A DNA stretch of 64,000 bases from Flavobacterium sp. UBA6135 (GTDB lineage: Bacteria > Bacteroidota > Bacteroidia > Flavobacteriales > Flavobacteriaceae), in the NCBI RefSeq assembly GCF_002428305.1, contig NZ_DIVJ01000048.1:62001-126000 (forward strand). Direction: 5' to 3'. The translations under genes and the position numbers were made by a program. This document shows, piece after piece, positions 34,129-42,542 of the stretch; position 1 is the first letter of the stretch; every line of letters starts with the position of its first letter. The notes beneath the pieces are model-generated. The model was given only the letters and a program-made list of their open reading frames with translations. It made no database searches and was not told the origin of the DNA.

Positions 34129-34800
34129 ATGCAGTCAATACTTGGGGGTCTTAAAGTAGCTATTAGTTCTAAAATCTACCTAAAAGATCCTGAAACATCA
34201 GATTTAGGAAAAAAAATTATTGAGCAAAGTATTCTTTTGATTGACGAGATTGGCTTTGACAATTTTACATTCAAAAAATTAGGAGAAAAAATTGGCTCAA
34301 ACGAGAGTTCTATTTATCGTTATTTTGAAAATAAACACAAACTATTACTGTATCTAACTTCTTGGTATTGGGGTTGGATGGAGTTTAAACTCGTTTTCAC
34401 CACCAACAGCATTTCTGATCCCATTGAAAAACTTACAAAAACTATAATAATTCTAACGGAAGACATAAAGGAAGATGTCACTCATCCACATATAAACGAA
34501 GTTGTATTAAGCAGAATTGTAATTTGTGAATTTTCAAAATCCTACCTTACAAAAGAAGTGGATGAAGAAAATAAAGAAGGCTATTTTATGTTTTATAAAC
34601 GAGTAATAACTCGATTAATTGAAAACATCACAGCCATAAAACCCGATTATTTGTATCCTAAAAGTCTTGCATCAATGATTGTAGACGGTGCACTACACCA
34701 ACATTTTTTAAAAAATCATTTCACATCAATCACAGATTGCTCTGAAAAAACAACACCAACAGAATTTTTTACCAATTTAGTTTTTAAACAGTTAAGCTAA
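34129..34800 (+). CDS. TetR/AcrR-family transcriptional regulator
   Basis: 223 residues from the ATG at 34129 (a GTG at 34123 is possible). N-terminal helix-turn-helix at about 30-75 (IIEQSILLIDEIGFDNFTFKKLGEKIGSNESSIYRYFENKHKLL), then an all-helical ligand domain. First gene of an operon with ABC, HlyD and TolC components; the ABC gene follows after 12 bp. It most likely represses the efflux/export operon and binds the inverted repeat at 34072-34104. The ligand is unknown. Confidence 0.88.
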   Translation: MQSILGGLKVAISSKIYLKDPETSDLGKKIIEQSILLIDEIGFDNFTFKKLGEKIGSNESSIYRYFENKHKLLLYLTSWYWGWMEFKLVFTTNSISDPIEKLTKTIIILTEDIKEDVTHPHINEVVLSRIVICEFSKSYLTKEVDEENKEGYFMFYKRVITRLIENITAIKPDYLYPKSLASMIVDGALHQHFLKNHFTSITDCSEKTTPTEFFTNLVFKQLS

Positions 34801-34812
34801 AAACGTCAATTA

Positions 34813-36489
34813 ATGAAAAAAAACGCCCAAGAATTAACGCCTCTTAAACGATTCTTCAACCTTTTAAAATTAGATAAAAAAGATATTTATCAAGTATTTT
34901 TTTATGCGATTTTTTCAGGTATCGTGAGTCTTTCATTGCCTTTAGGAATACAAGCCATTATTAATCTTATTCAAGGAGGAAGAGTTAGTTTGTCGTGGAT
35001 TATTTTAGTTGTAGTAGTGATTTTGGGCGTTATTTTTAACGGCATTTTACGATTAATGCAACTCAGAATTACGGAAACCATCCAACAAAAAATATTTATT
35101 AGATCTTCTTTCGAATTTTCCTATCGTTTTCCTAAAATTAAATTCACCGAATTTCACAATAATTATCCACCTGAACTAGCCAATCGTTTTTTTGACACCA
35201 TAACCGTTCAAAAAAGTGTGGCCAAATTAGTGTTAGATTATTCGGAATCGTTGTTACAAATTGTGTTTGGATTACTTTTACTTTCCATTTATCACCCGCT
35301 TTTTATATTGTTCGGACTTTTATTATTTGTTGTTTTATACTTGATTTTCAGAGTTTCCTTTGAAACCGGATTAAAAACAAGTTTAACAGAATCAAAATAC
35401 AAATACAAAGTAGCTCATTGGATTCAAGAAATAGCACGTAATTATTTTGGTTTTAAAAGCAAAATTGAATCAGAATTTGCTTTAAACAAAAACGACAAGC
35501 TAGTAATAGAGTATCTCAAATCCAGAGAAAGTCATTTTGAAGTAATTAAAAGACAGTTTATTCAACTAATAGGCTTCAAAGCTTTAATCTCTGCAGGATT
35601 ACTATTAATTGGTGGTTATTTAGTTATCAATCAACAATTAAATATTGGTCAATTTGTTGCCGCAGAAATCATTATTTTATTAGTGATTAATTCGGTAGAA
35701 AAAATTATAGTTGGATTGGAGACTTTTTATGATGTGTTAACTTCAATAGAAAAAATTGGTCAGGTGGTTGACTTGGAAATAGAAGAGGATGAAACATTCG
35801 AAAGCACCTATTGTTATAAAAATATTCATTTTGAAATTGATGACTTAAATTTTGCGTTTCCTGATTCTACTAAAAAAATTCTAAACAATGTTTCATTTCA
35901 CATCAACCAAAATGAAAAAATATATTTAGACGGTAAAAATGGTTCCGGAAAAACAACTTTACTCCGAATTTTGGCAGGGTTAATTCCAACAAATACTAGT
36001 TCAATATATATTAATGATGAACATTATAATAAAATAAACATTGAACAATATCGAGCTCAAATTGGCATTATTACTGAAGGTCAATCACTTTTTGAAGGGT
36101 CAATCTATGAGAACATAACATTCAAAAATGAATCAATATCCACTGAGCGATTAAAATGGGTAATAGACAAGCTAAAATTAACAGACATTATCAAAAAAAT
36201 GCCTAAGGGTTTAGATGAAAAAATTCTTACCGATGGTAAACAACTGCCAACATCATTAGCTCAAAAAATTCTTTTGGCACGAGCAATTGTTAATGACCCT
36301 CTAATTCTATTCTTAGAAAATCCTTTTGACAAAATGGATGATGATGAAAGTAGAGAAATCATCGATTTTATTTTATCAGAAGAAAATAATTGGACTGTGA
36401 TAGTAAATTCAAAAAATGAATATTGGAAACAAAAGTGCAATCGAATCATAACGTTAGAAAAAGGAAAATTAATTTCAGACACTAAGTAA
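34813..36489 (+). CDS. ABC exporter subunit with non-canonical nucleotide-binding domain
   Basis: 558 residues: an ABC type I exporter membrane domain (about 20-310, several helices) fused to a nucleotide-binding domain (about 338-555). Walker A is kept (GKNGSGKT, 374-381). The other motifs are not: the signature LSGGQ reads LPTSLAQ (478-484), the Walker B aspartate is L501 (LILFLE), the Q-loop Gln aligns with E422, and the H-loop has no His (VIVNSKN). The retained E502 is the catalytic-base position. So ATP may bind but canonical hydrolysis is doubtful. No C39 peptidase domain. Co-transcribed with TetR, HlyD and TolC genes. Confidence 0.85.
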   Translation: MKKNAQELTPLKRFFNLLKLDKKDIYQVFFYAIFSGIVSLSLPLGIQAIINLIQGGRVSLSWIILVVVVILGVIFNGILRLMQLRITETIQQKIFIRSSFEFSYRFPKIKFTEFHNNYPPELANRFFDTITVQKSVAKLVLDYSESLLQIVFGLLLLSIYHPLFILFGLLLFVVLYLIFRVSFETGLKTSLTESKYKYKVAHWIQEIARNYFGFKSKIESEFALNKNDKLVIEYLKSRESHFEVIKRQFIQLIGFKALISAGLLLIGGYLVINQQLNIGQFVAAEIIILLVINSVEKIIVGLETFYDVLTSIEKIGQVVDLEIEEDETFESTYCYKNIHFEIDDLNFAFPDSTKKILNNVSFHINQNEKIYLDGKNGSGKTTLLRILAGLIPTNTSSIYINDEHYNKINIEQYRAQIGIITEGQSLFEGSIYENITFKNESISTERLKWVIDKLKLTDIIKKMPKGLDEKILTDGKQLPTSLAQKILLARAIVNDPLILFLENPFDKMDDDESREIIDFILSEENNWTVIVNSKNEYWKQKCNRIITLEKGKLISDTK

Positions 36490-36490
36490 C

Positions 36491-37837
36491 ATGCTTAATA
36501 TCGCTAAAAAAAATATAAACGAAAAAGTGAATCTAACTCGATTTATAACCATTCGAAAGTTGAGCGAAAGACGTTATTTTAAAACGTTTAATAGACTTTT
36601 ACTTTGGTTTTTTATAGGAAGTTTTCTGTTTGTCTTACTTCCTTGGACGCAAAACATTCAAGGAACGGGTTATGTTACAACAATTTCACCGGAACAACGT
36701 CCGCAAACCATTCACACAGCCATAGCCGGTAGAATTGAAAAATGGTATGTGGCAGAAGGACAATATGTAAACAAAGGCGACACTATTTTATTTATTTCTG
36801 AGATAAAAGATGATTATTTTGATCCTAATTTGGTTGCTAACACCGAGAACCAGATGAAAGCCAAAATGCTTTCAGAAGAATCTTATGAAGGAAAAGCCAA
36901 TTCACTTTCGTCTCAAATTGCAGCAATTGAACGTGAACGCATTTTAAAATTGGAACAAGCCAAAAACAAAATCGAACAATCGCTTTTAAAGGTAAAAAGC
37001 GACAGTATGGATTTAGAAGCTGTAAAAACACAACTCAAAATTGCTCAAACCCAATTTAAACGTTCCGAAGATTTAAACAAAGAAGGTTTAAAACCAATGA
37101 CCGATGTGGAAGACAAGCGTTTGAAATTGCAAGATGCGGAAGCAAAAATTATTACACAACAAAACAAATTACTTACTTCTCGAAACGAATTAATTAATGC
37201 AAAAGTTGAAATTAATCGAATTTCAGCTGAATATACTGATAAAATTTCGAAAGCTCAAAGTGAACGTTTTACCGCATTAAGCAGTCAATTTGATACCGAA
37301 GCTCAAGTGAATAAATTGCAAAACCAAGTCACGAATTACAAAATGCGAAATGAACTTTATTACATCAAAGCTCCCCAAAACGGTTATGTAAACCGTGCTT
37401 TGCAATCGGGAATTGGTGAGACAATTAAGGAAGGAACGCCTGTGGTGAGTATTATGCCATCAAAATATGACATAGCGGTTGAAACCTACATTCAACCCAT
37501 TGATATGCCGCTAATTCACAAAGGCGAAAAAGTACGAGTTTGGTTTGACGGATGGCCTACCATAGTTTTTAGCGGATGGCCAAACACTTCTTACGGAACT
37601 TTTGGTGGTGAAATTGTTGCAATTGAAAATTTCATCAGTGTAAATGGAAAATACCGTGTTTTGATTGCTCAAGACCCTAATGATAAACCATGGCCAAAAG
37701 AACTCAACATTGGTGCTGGTGCTCAAACATTTGCCTTACTGGACAATGTACCAATCTGGTATGAACTATGGAGAAAGTTAAACGGATTTCCACCAGATTT
37801 CTATACACCAATACAAACCAGTGAAACTAAAAAATAG
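36491..37837 (+). CDS. HlyD-family periplasmic adaptor
   Basis: 448 residues. Short cytoplasmic N-terminus, one membrane helix (about 38-55, LLLWFFIGSFLFVLLPW), biotinyl-lipoyl-like halves at about 75-105 and 290-320 (GRIEKWYVAEGQYVNKGDTILFI; KAPQNGYVNRALQSGIGETIKEGTPVVSI), and between them a long coiled coil. This is the adaptor that bridges an inner membrane exporter to a TolC-type channel. It begins 1 bp after the ABC stop, with tolC next. Confidence 0.92.
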   Translation: MLNIAKKNINEKVNLTRFITIRKLSERRYFKTFNRLLLWFFIGSFLFVLLPWTQNIQGTGYVTTISPEQRPQTIHTAIAGRIEKWYVAEGQYVNKGDTILFISEIKDDYFDPNLVANTENQMKAKMLSEESYEGKANSLSSQIAAIERERILKLEQAKNKIEQSLLKVKSDSMDLEAVKTQLKIAQTQFKRSEDLNKEGLKPMTDVEDKRLKLQDAEAKIITQQNKLLTSRNELINAKVEINRISAEYTDKISKAQSERFTALSSQFDTEAQVNKLQNQVTNYKMRNELYYIKAPQNGYVNRALQSGIGETIKEGTPVVSIMPSKYDIAVETYIQPIDMPLIHKGEKVRVWFDGWPTIVFSGWPNTSYGTFGGEIVAIENFISVNGKYRVLIAQDPNDKPWPKELNIGAGAQTFALLDNVPIWYELWRKLNGFPPDFYTPIQTSETKK

Positions 37838-37844
37838 CTAATCG

Positions 37845-39245
37845 ATGATAAGATTATTGGTAATATTACTCCTCTTTTCTACTATATCTAGGTCTCAAAA
37901 TAGTAGTCGCGAAGCTGTATTAACACTTGATGATTACTTAGGATACGTTAAACAATTTCATCCTTTGGTGAAACAAGCTAACTTAGAAGTGAGTCAAGCT
38001 CAAGCAGGAATCATAGCAGCTCGTGGCGGATTTGATCCAAAAATTGAAGTAGATTATGAAAACAAACAATTCAAATCAACAGAATATTATGATTTATTAA
38101 ATGCTACGTTTAAAATTCCGACGTGGTACGGAATTGAAATTAAAGCCGGTTTTGATCAAATGGAAGGGGTGTATTTGAATCCGCAAAATACTGTACCTCC
38201 AAATGGTTTGGCAATGGCTGGAATTTCTGTGCCGCTTGGTCAAGGTTTACTCATTAACAATCGAATGGCCGATTTGAGAAAAGCTAAAATTTATGCTAAT
38301 TTATCGCAAGCCGCACGCGATTTGGAAGTAGCCAACGTACTTTATGACGCAATAAACAGTTATTTTAATTGGTATAGAAGCTATACTGAATACAAATTAT
38401 ATGAAACTTTTTTAAAAAATTCACAAGAACGATTTAATGGAATTAAAGGGTTAATCTCTGCCGGAGACAGGCCCGCCATTGATAGCATTGAAGCCGGAAT
38501 TTTAGTTAAATCCAGAAAACTGAGTTTAGAACAATCCCGTTTAAAATTATTAAAATCAAAATTAGAAATATCAAATTTTTTATGGTTTGAAAATAATCTT
38601 CCGTTGGAGTTACAAGATAACATTTTACCGGAAACCGAATTGGAAAAAAAGGTTGAAAACACCTTAAAAACAAACGGATTATTATTAGCCGACATCGATT
38701 TTCAAAATCATCCAAAGATTCGATCCTTGCAAAATAAAGTTTCAATTTTAGAGGTGGATAAGCGTTTGAAGGGTGATTTATTGAAACCAACCATCAATTT
38801 AAATTATAATTATTTGTCTGAACCGGAATTTGTGAGAGATTTTAATACCGTAAATTATAAGTACGGCGTAAACTTCAGTTTTCCTTTATTTTTAAGAAAA
38901 GAAAGAGGAAATTTTAAAATTGCAAAATTCAAATTACAGGATGCCGAATTGGATTTGCAACTTGAAAACCAAGTCCTCAAAAACAAAATCGATTATCAAT
39001 TAGAAGAAATAAATTCATTAAAAAATCAAATTCAAATTGCAAATGATTTGGTGAATGATTTTAATATGATGTTGGATGCCGAGGAAAGAATGTTCTTTTT
39101 TGGAGAAAGTTCGTTGTTTTTAATAAATTCCAGGGAAAACAGTTTATTAAGCACCAATTTGCAACAAATTGAAACCGAATTTCGATTTTTTGTTGCTAAT
39201 GCAGATTTGTTTAAGTTGATAGCTAATCCGCAGTTTAATGATTAA
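37845..39245 (+). CDS. TolC-family outer membrane efflux protein
   Basis: 466 residues. Signal peptide of about 17 residues, then the helical-barrel repeats of the OEP family (LTLDDYLGYVKQFHPLVKQANLEVSQAQAGI near the start, and again around 300-330 NHPKIRSLQNKVSILEVDKRL). Trimeric channel through the outer membrane. Last gene of TetR-ABC-HlyD-TolC, 7 bp after hlyD, so the operon encodes a complete trans-envelope export route. Followed by a strong hairpin. Confidence 0.92.
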   Translation: MIRLLVILLLFSTISRSQNSSREAVLTLDDYLGYVKQFHPLVKQANLEVSQAQAGIIAARGGFDPKIEVDYENKQFKSTEYYDLLNATFKIPTWYGIEIKAGFDQMEGVYLNPQNTVPPNGLAMAGISVPLGQGLLINNRMADLRKAKIYANLSQAARDLEVANVLYDAINSYFNWYRSYTEYKLYETFLKNSQERFNGIKGLISAGDRPAIDSIEAGILVKSRKLSLEQSRLKLLKSKLEISNFLWFENNLPLELQDNILPETELEKKVENTLKTNGLLLADIDFQNHPKIRSLQNKVSILEVDKRLKGDLLKPTINLNYNYLSEPEFVRDFNTVNYKYGVNFSFPLFLRKERGNFKIAKFKLQDAELDLQLENQVLKNKIDYQLEEINSLKNQIQIANDLVNDFNMMLDAEERMFFFGESSLFLINSRENSLLSTNLQQIETEFRFFVANADLFKLIANPQFND

Positions 39246-39263
39246 ATTTTAAATCTTGGTTAT

Positions 39264-39291
39264 ACCTGACAGGTTCAAAAACCTGTCAGGT
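39264..39291. terminator. Strong hairpin between the TolC gene and the convergent CoA-transferase gene
   Basis: Perfect 12-bp stem ACCTGACAGGTT/AACCTGTCAGGT with a CAAA loop, followed by TTTAAT. Sequence resembles a widespread type of flavobacterial intergenic hairpin (compare 42507-42532 and 63286-63311), so it may be a dispersed repeat that serves as a terminator for both genes. Confidence 0.7.
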
Positions 39292-39305
39292 TTAATATAG
39301 TAAAA

Positions 39306-40592
39306 CTAGCAAATCATTTTTTTTATCTCCATCATTTCATAATAAGTTTTCTCAATCCATTCTCTGTGATTTGGATGTGCGATTCTAACCATTTCAGCAG
39401 CACGTTGTTTTAAGGTTTTACCGTATAAATTAGCAATTCCATATTCCGTAATAATGTATTGCACATGTGATCTTGTAGTAACAACACCTGCTCCTTGTTT
39501 CAAAAAAGGCACTATTCTACTTTCTCCTCTTCGGGTTTGTGATGGCAAAGCAATAATTGCTTTTCCTCCTACACTCAACGATGCCCCTCTAATAAAATCC
39601 ATCTGACCTCCCACACCGGAATACATTTTACCTCCAATGGAGTCTGCACAAACTTGACCGGTAATATCAACTTCAATGGCTGAATTAATGGCTACCATTT
39701 TTGGGTTTTTTCGAATTCTTGCCGTATCATTTACGGCTGATGATTCTTTCATTTCTATAAAAGAATTGTCATCAACAAAATCATATAAACGGCGTGAACC
39801 CATTAAAAACGTTGCCAAAACACGACCACGTGTTGTACCTTTGTAGTTGCAATTGATGACATCTTTTTCAATTAAATCAATAACTCCATCCGAAAACATT
39901 TCGGTGTGTAGTCCTAAATCTTTGTGATTTGATAATTTACTTAAAGCTGCATTTGGGATAGACCCAATCCCCATTTGAAGCGTACTTCTATCTTCAATAA
40001 GTGAGGCAATATATTCACCAATCTTTTCTTCCTCGGGTGTAAATTCATCTATTTGATGTGAAAAAATAGACTCATTAACAGGGACTAAATAGTCTATTTC
40101 AGATTCGTGCAGAATTCCATCGCCAAATGTACGCGGCATTTGTGGATTCACCTGGGCAATAACAATTTTTGCATTTTCAATTGCAGCCAATGAAGCTTCA
40201 ACAGAAACGCCAAGTGAACAATAACCATGTCTATCAGGTGGTGAAACGTGGATAAAAACCACATCTAATGGTAGTACATTTTTACGAAATAAATTGGGTA
40301 ATTCGCTAAGAAAAACCGGAGTATAAGACCCATTTCCGGCTTTTAGTGTATGACGAACATTGGCTCCAATAAAGAAAGAATTGACATGAAAACTTTCTGC
40401 TAAATCGGGATTAGCATAAGGTGCTTCGCCTTCAGTGTGAAGGTGACAAATCTCAACGTTTTTTAGTTCGGATGCTCGTTGTGTCAATGCTTTGGTTAAA
40501 ACAGACGGTGTTGCTGCAGCCGCCTGTAAATAAACCCTATCTCCAGATTTAACTACTTTTACGGCTTCTTCAGCTGTTACATATTTGCTCAT
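39306..40592 (-). CDS. Acetyl-CoA hydrolase / CoA-transferase family protein
   Basis: 428 residues, class I CoA-transferase related to 4-hydroxybutyrate and acetate CoA-transferases. Probable catalytic glutamate E231 in LHTEMFSDG; glycine loop MGIGSIPNAAL (207-217); family C-terminal motif TEYGIANLYGKTLKQRA. The role could be acetate or propionate activation or acyl-CoA recycling; substrate not readable. A -7 box (TATCTTTG) lies at 40610-40617 on the minus strand, 18 bp before the ATG. Confidence 0.9.
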   Translation of the reverse strand: MSKYVTAEEAVKVVKSGDRVYLQAAAATPSVLTKALTQRASELKNVEICHLHTEGEAPYANPDLAESFHVNSFFIGANVRHTLKAGNGSYTPVFLSELPNLFRKNVLPLDVVFIHVSPPDRHGYCSLGVSVEASLAAIENAKIVIAQVNPQMPRTFGDGILHESEIDYLVPVNESIFSHQIDEFTPEEEKIGEYIASLIEDRSTLQMGIGSIPNAALSKLSNHKDLGLHTEMFSDGVIDLIEKDVINCNYKGTTRGRVLATFLMGSRRLYDFVDDNSFIEMKESSAVNDTARIRKNPKMVAINSAIEVDITGQVCADSIGGKMYSGVGGQMDFIRGASLSVGGKAIIALPSQTRRGESRIVPFLKQGAGVVTTRSHVQYIITEYGIANLYGKTLKQRAAEMVRIAHPNHREWIEKTYYEMMEIKKMIC

Positions 40593-40609
40593 ATTTCCTA
40601 AATTTTGAG

Positions 40610-40617
40610 CAAAGATA
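40610..40617 (-). promoter_or_regulatory. -7 promoter element of the CoA-transferase gene
   Basis: Minus strand TATCTTTG, 18 bp before the ATG at 40592; no -33 TTG at normal distance. Confidence 0.45.
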
Positions 40618-40669
40618 AGATTGAAAATCTGTTTAAAAACTGATATTTCTCATTGTTTTTGGGATTTTT

Positions 40670-40830
40670 AGCCACGGTAGTAGTGCCCCCCCTTGCCTAA
40701 GGTAGGCAAGAAGCCTTTTTCAGGATTAGGGCAGTTTTTCTCGGGCAAAAGAGCGACCAACGGAAACTCTTTTGCCCGAGAAAAACTGCCCAAAGACAAA
40801 AAACCTTGTAGCGGATGATGGGATTTTGCT
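40670..40830. repeat. GC-rich REP-like element with a 25-bp perfect hairpin
   Basis: About 160 bp, much richer in G+C than its surroundings. It begins AGCCACGGTAGTAGTG, holds a small hairpin CTTGCCTA/TAGGCAAG (40692-40710), then a perfect 25-bp inverted repeat (arms 40729-40753 and 40767-40791, 13-bp loop), and ends GTAGCGGATGATGGGA. The GTAG tetranucleotide next to hairpins recalls REP/BIME elements. From memory, elements starting AGCCCCGAT and ending AGCGGATAGCGGGA are scattered between genes in Flavobacterium, and this looks like a member with a variable centre. It separates the CoA-transferase gene from map. Confidence 0.6.
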
Positions 40831-40855
40831 TCTAATAAAAAATAATAAAATTGTG

Positions 40856-40863
40856 TACCTTTG
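40856..40863 (+). promoter_or_regulatory. -7 promoter element of map
   Basis: TACCTTTG, 18 bp before the ATG at 40882; it lies just outside the REP-like element. Confidence 0.5.
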
Positions 40864-40881
40864 CCACTTTAAATTTTGATT

Positions 40882-41700
40882 ATGATTATCCCAAAAACCC
40901 GAGAAGAAATTGAGTTAATGCGTGCCAGTTCGCTATTGGTTTCAAAAACACTAGGCATGATTGCTAAGGAAATTAAGCCCGGTGTAACGACACTTTATTT
41001 AGACAAATTGGCAGAAGAGTTTATTCGTGATCATGGCGGGGTACCTGCTTTTTTGGGTTTGTATGGTTTTCCTAATTCGTTGTGCATGAGTCCGAATGCT
41101 CAAGTGGTTCACGGAATTCCTAACAACAAACCGTTAGAAAGTGGGGATGTAATTTCGGTAGATTGTGGGGTTTTGATGAATGAGTTTTATGGTGATCACG
41201 CTTATTCGTTTGAGATTGGCGAAGTGTCACCTGAAGTAAAAAGGCTTTTAAAAGTAACCAAAGAATCATTATATGTTGGGATTCGAGAATTTAGAGCGGG
41301 TAATCGTGTGGAAGATGTGGGAAATGCAATTCAAAGACATTGTGAATCAAATGGTTATGGGGTTGTTCGCGAATTAGTAGGCCACGGTTTGGGAAGAAAA
41401 ATGCATGAAGATCCCGAAATGCCTAATTATGGTAAAAAAGGACGAGGAAAATTGTTTGTAGAAAGTATGGTGGTTGCGATTGAGCCGATGATTAATATGG
41501 GGACAAAAAACATCAAACAACTAAAAGACGGTTGGACGATTTTGACGGCTGACATGAAACCAAGTGCTCATTTTGAACACAATGTGGCGTTGATTGATGG
41601 CAAACCTGAGTTGCTTTCTACGTTTCAATATATATATGATGCATTGGGGATTGTGAGTGATGAGGAGAATGAATTTAGAAAGTTACCTTTGGTAATATGA
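40882..41700 (+). CDS. map: Type I methionine aminopeptidase
   Basis: Removes the initiator methionine from new proteins; binuclear metal enzyme. 272 residues from the ATG at 40882 (a TTG at 40876 is unlikely). Metal ligands are visible in VISVDCGV and FYGDHAYSF (two Asp), GHGLGRKMHEDP (His), and the later glutamates in VVAIEPMI and FEHNVAL. Its stop overlaps the start of the next gene as ATGA, so the methyltransferase is translationally coupled. Confidence 0.95.
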   Translation: MIIPKTREEIELMRASSLLVSKTLGMIAKEIKPGVTTLYLDKLAEEFIRDHGGVPAFLGLYGFPNSLCMSPNAQVVHGIPNNKPLESGDVISVDCGVLMNEFYGDHAYSFEIGEVSPEVKRLLKVTKESLYVGIREFRAGNRVEDVGNAIQRHCESNGYGVVRELVGHGLGRKMHEDPEMPNYGKKGRGKLFVESMVVAIEPMINMGTKNIKQLKDGWTILTADMKPSAHFEHNVALIDGKPELLSTFQYIYDALGIVSDEENEFRKLPLVI

Positions 41701-42467
41701 TAAAAAAAATATTTAAATCTATATTAAATACCATTCCACGACCTATTCTTATTCGGTTAAGTTATGTGGCAAAACCAATTTTGGAATTTTTATTGAAAGG
41801 AAATCGGTTTACCGACCCGATTGACGGAAAAAGTTTTAAGATGTTTTTGCCTTATGGATACGGAAAACAGCGTAACAATGTGTTGTCTCCAAGTACTCTT
41901 TCTTTAGAAAGACATCGATTGTTGTGGTTGTATTTGAATGAACAAACAGACTTTTTTACTGCTCCAAAAAAGGTTTTACATTTTGCTCCTGAGCAAGCAT
42001 TTTATAAACGTTTCAGAAATCAAAAAAATTTAGATTATACTACTACTGATTTATTTTCGCCTTTGGCGGATGTGAAAGCTGATATATGCAATCTTCCTTT
42101 TGAAGACAATTCGTATGATGTGATTTTGTGTAATCATGTTTTGGAGCACATTCCTGATGATACCAAAGCTATGCAAGAATTGCATCGGGTTTTGAAACCG
42201 GGCGGAATGGGAATTTTTCAAATTCCACAGGATTTGTCAAGAGCAACAACTTTTTCGGATGACTCGATTACAGATGAAAAAGAACGAGCCAAAATATTTG
42301 GCCAATATGACCACGTTAGGGTTTATGGCAGAGACTATTTTAACAAATTGAGGAGCATAGGTTTCAAAGTTATTGAAGAAGATTATACGTCAAAAATTTC
42401 GCCTGAATTGGTGGAGAAATATTGTCTGGCAAAAGGAGAAATTATTCCGGTTTGTTTTAAAAACTAA
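41697..42467 (+). CDS. SAM-dependent methyltransferase (class I)
   Basis: 256 residues. A basic N-terminal segment of about 40 residues is followed by a Rossmann methyltransferase domain: the acidic SAM contact in TTDLFSPLADVKADICNLPF, motif CNHVLEHIPDDTKAMQELHRVLKPGGMGIFQIP. The exact target is unknown; small-molecule or lipid methyltransferases of this type are common. Overlaps map by 4 bp. Confidence 0.85.
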   Translation: MIKKIFKSILNTIPRPILIRLSYVAKPILEFLLKGNRFTDPIDGKSFKMFLPYGYGKQRNNVLSPSTLSLERHRLLWLYLNEQTDFFTAPKKVLHFAPEQAFYKRFRNQKNLDYTTTDLFSPLADVKADICNLPFEDNSYDVILCNHVLEHIPDDTKAMQELHRVLKPGGMGIFQIPQDLSRATTFSDDSITDEKERAKIFGQYDHVRVYGRDYFNKLRSIGFKVIEEDYTSKISPELVEKYCLAKGEIIPVCFKN

Positions 42468-42506
42468 TTTTGTTGTTTTTAAATACTATTTTCTCAAATA
42501 AAAAAA

Positions 42507-42532
42507 CCTACAAGGTTTAAAAACCTTGCAGG
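42507..42532. terminator. Hairpin between the methyltransferase and M16 peptidase genes
   Basis: Stem CCTACAAGGTTT/AAACCTTGCAGG. In the minus-strand RNA the single mismatch becomes a G-U pair, and the plus-strand A6 before it becomes a U run, so it works best for the M16 gene. Belongs to the same hairpin type as 39264-39291. Confidence 0.65.
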
Positions 42533-42542
42533 CTGTAATGAA

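Noticed and set aside
38381..38790. Two minus-strand frames of 94 and 104 codons within the TolC gene
   Set aside because: Antisense shadows of a coding region with clear TolC repeats.
40692..40791. CRISPR array or tRNA-like structure in the GC-rich hairpin region
   Set aside because: Only single inverted repeats, no regularly spaced direct repeats and no cloverleaf.
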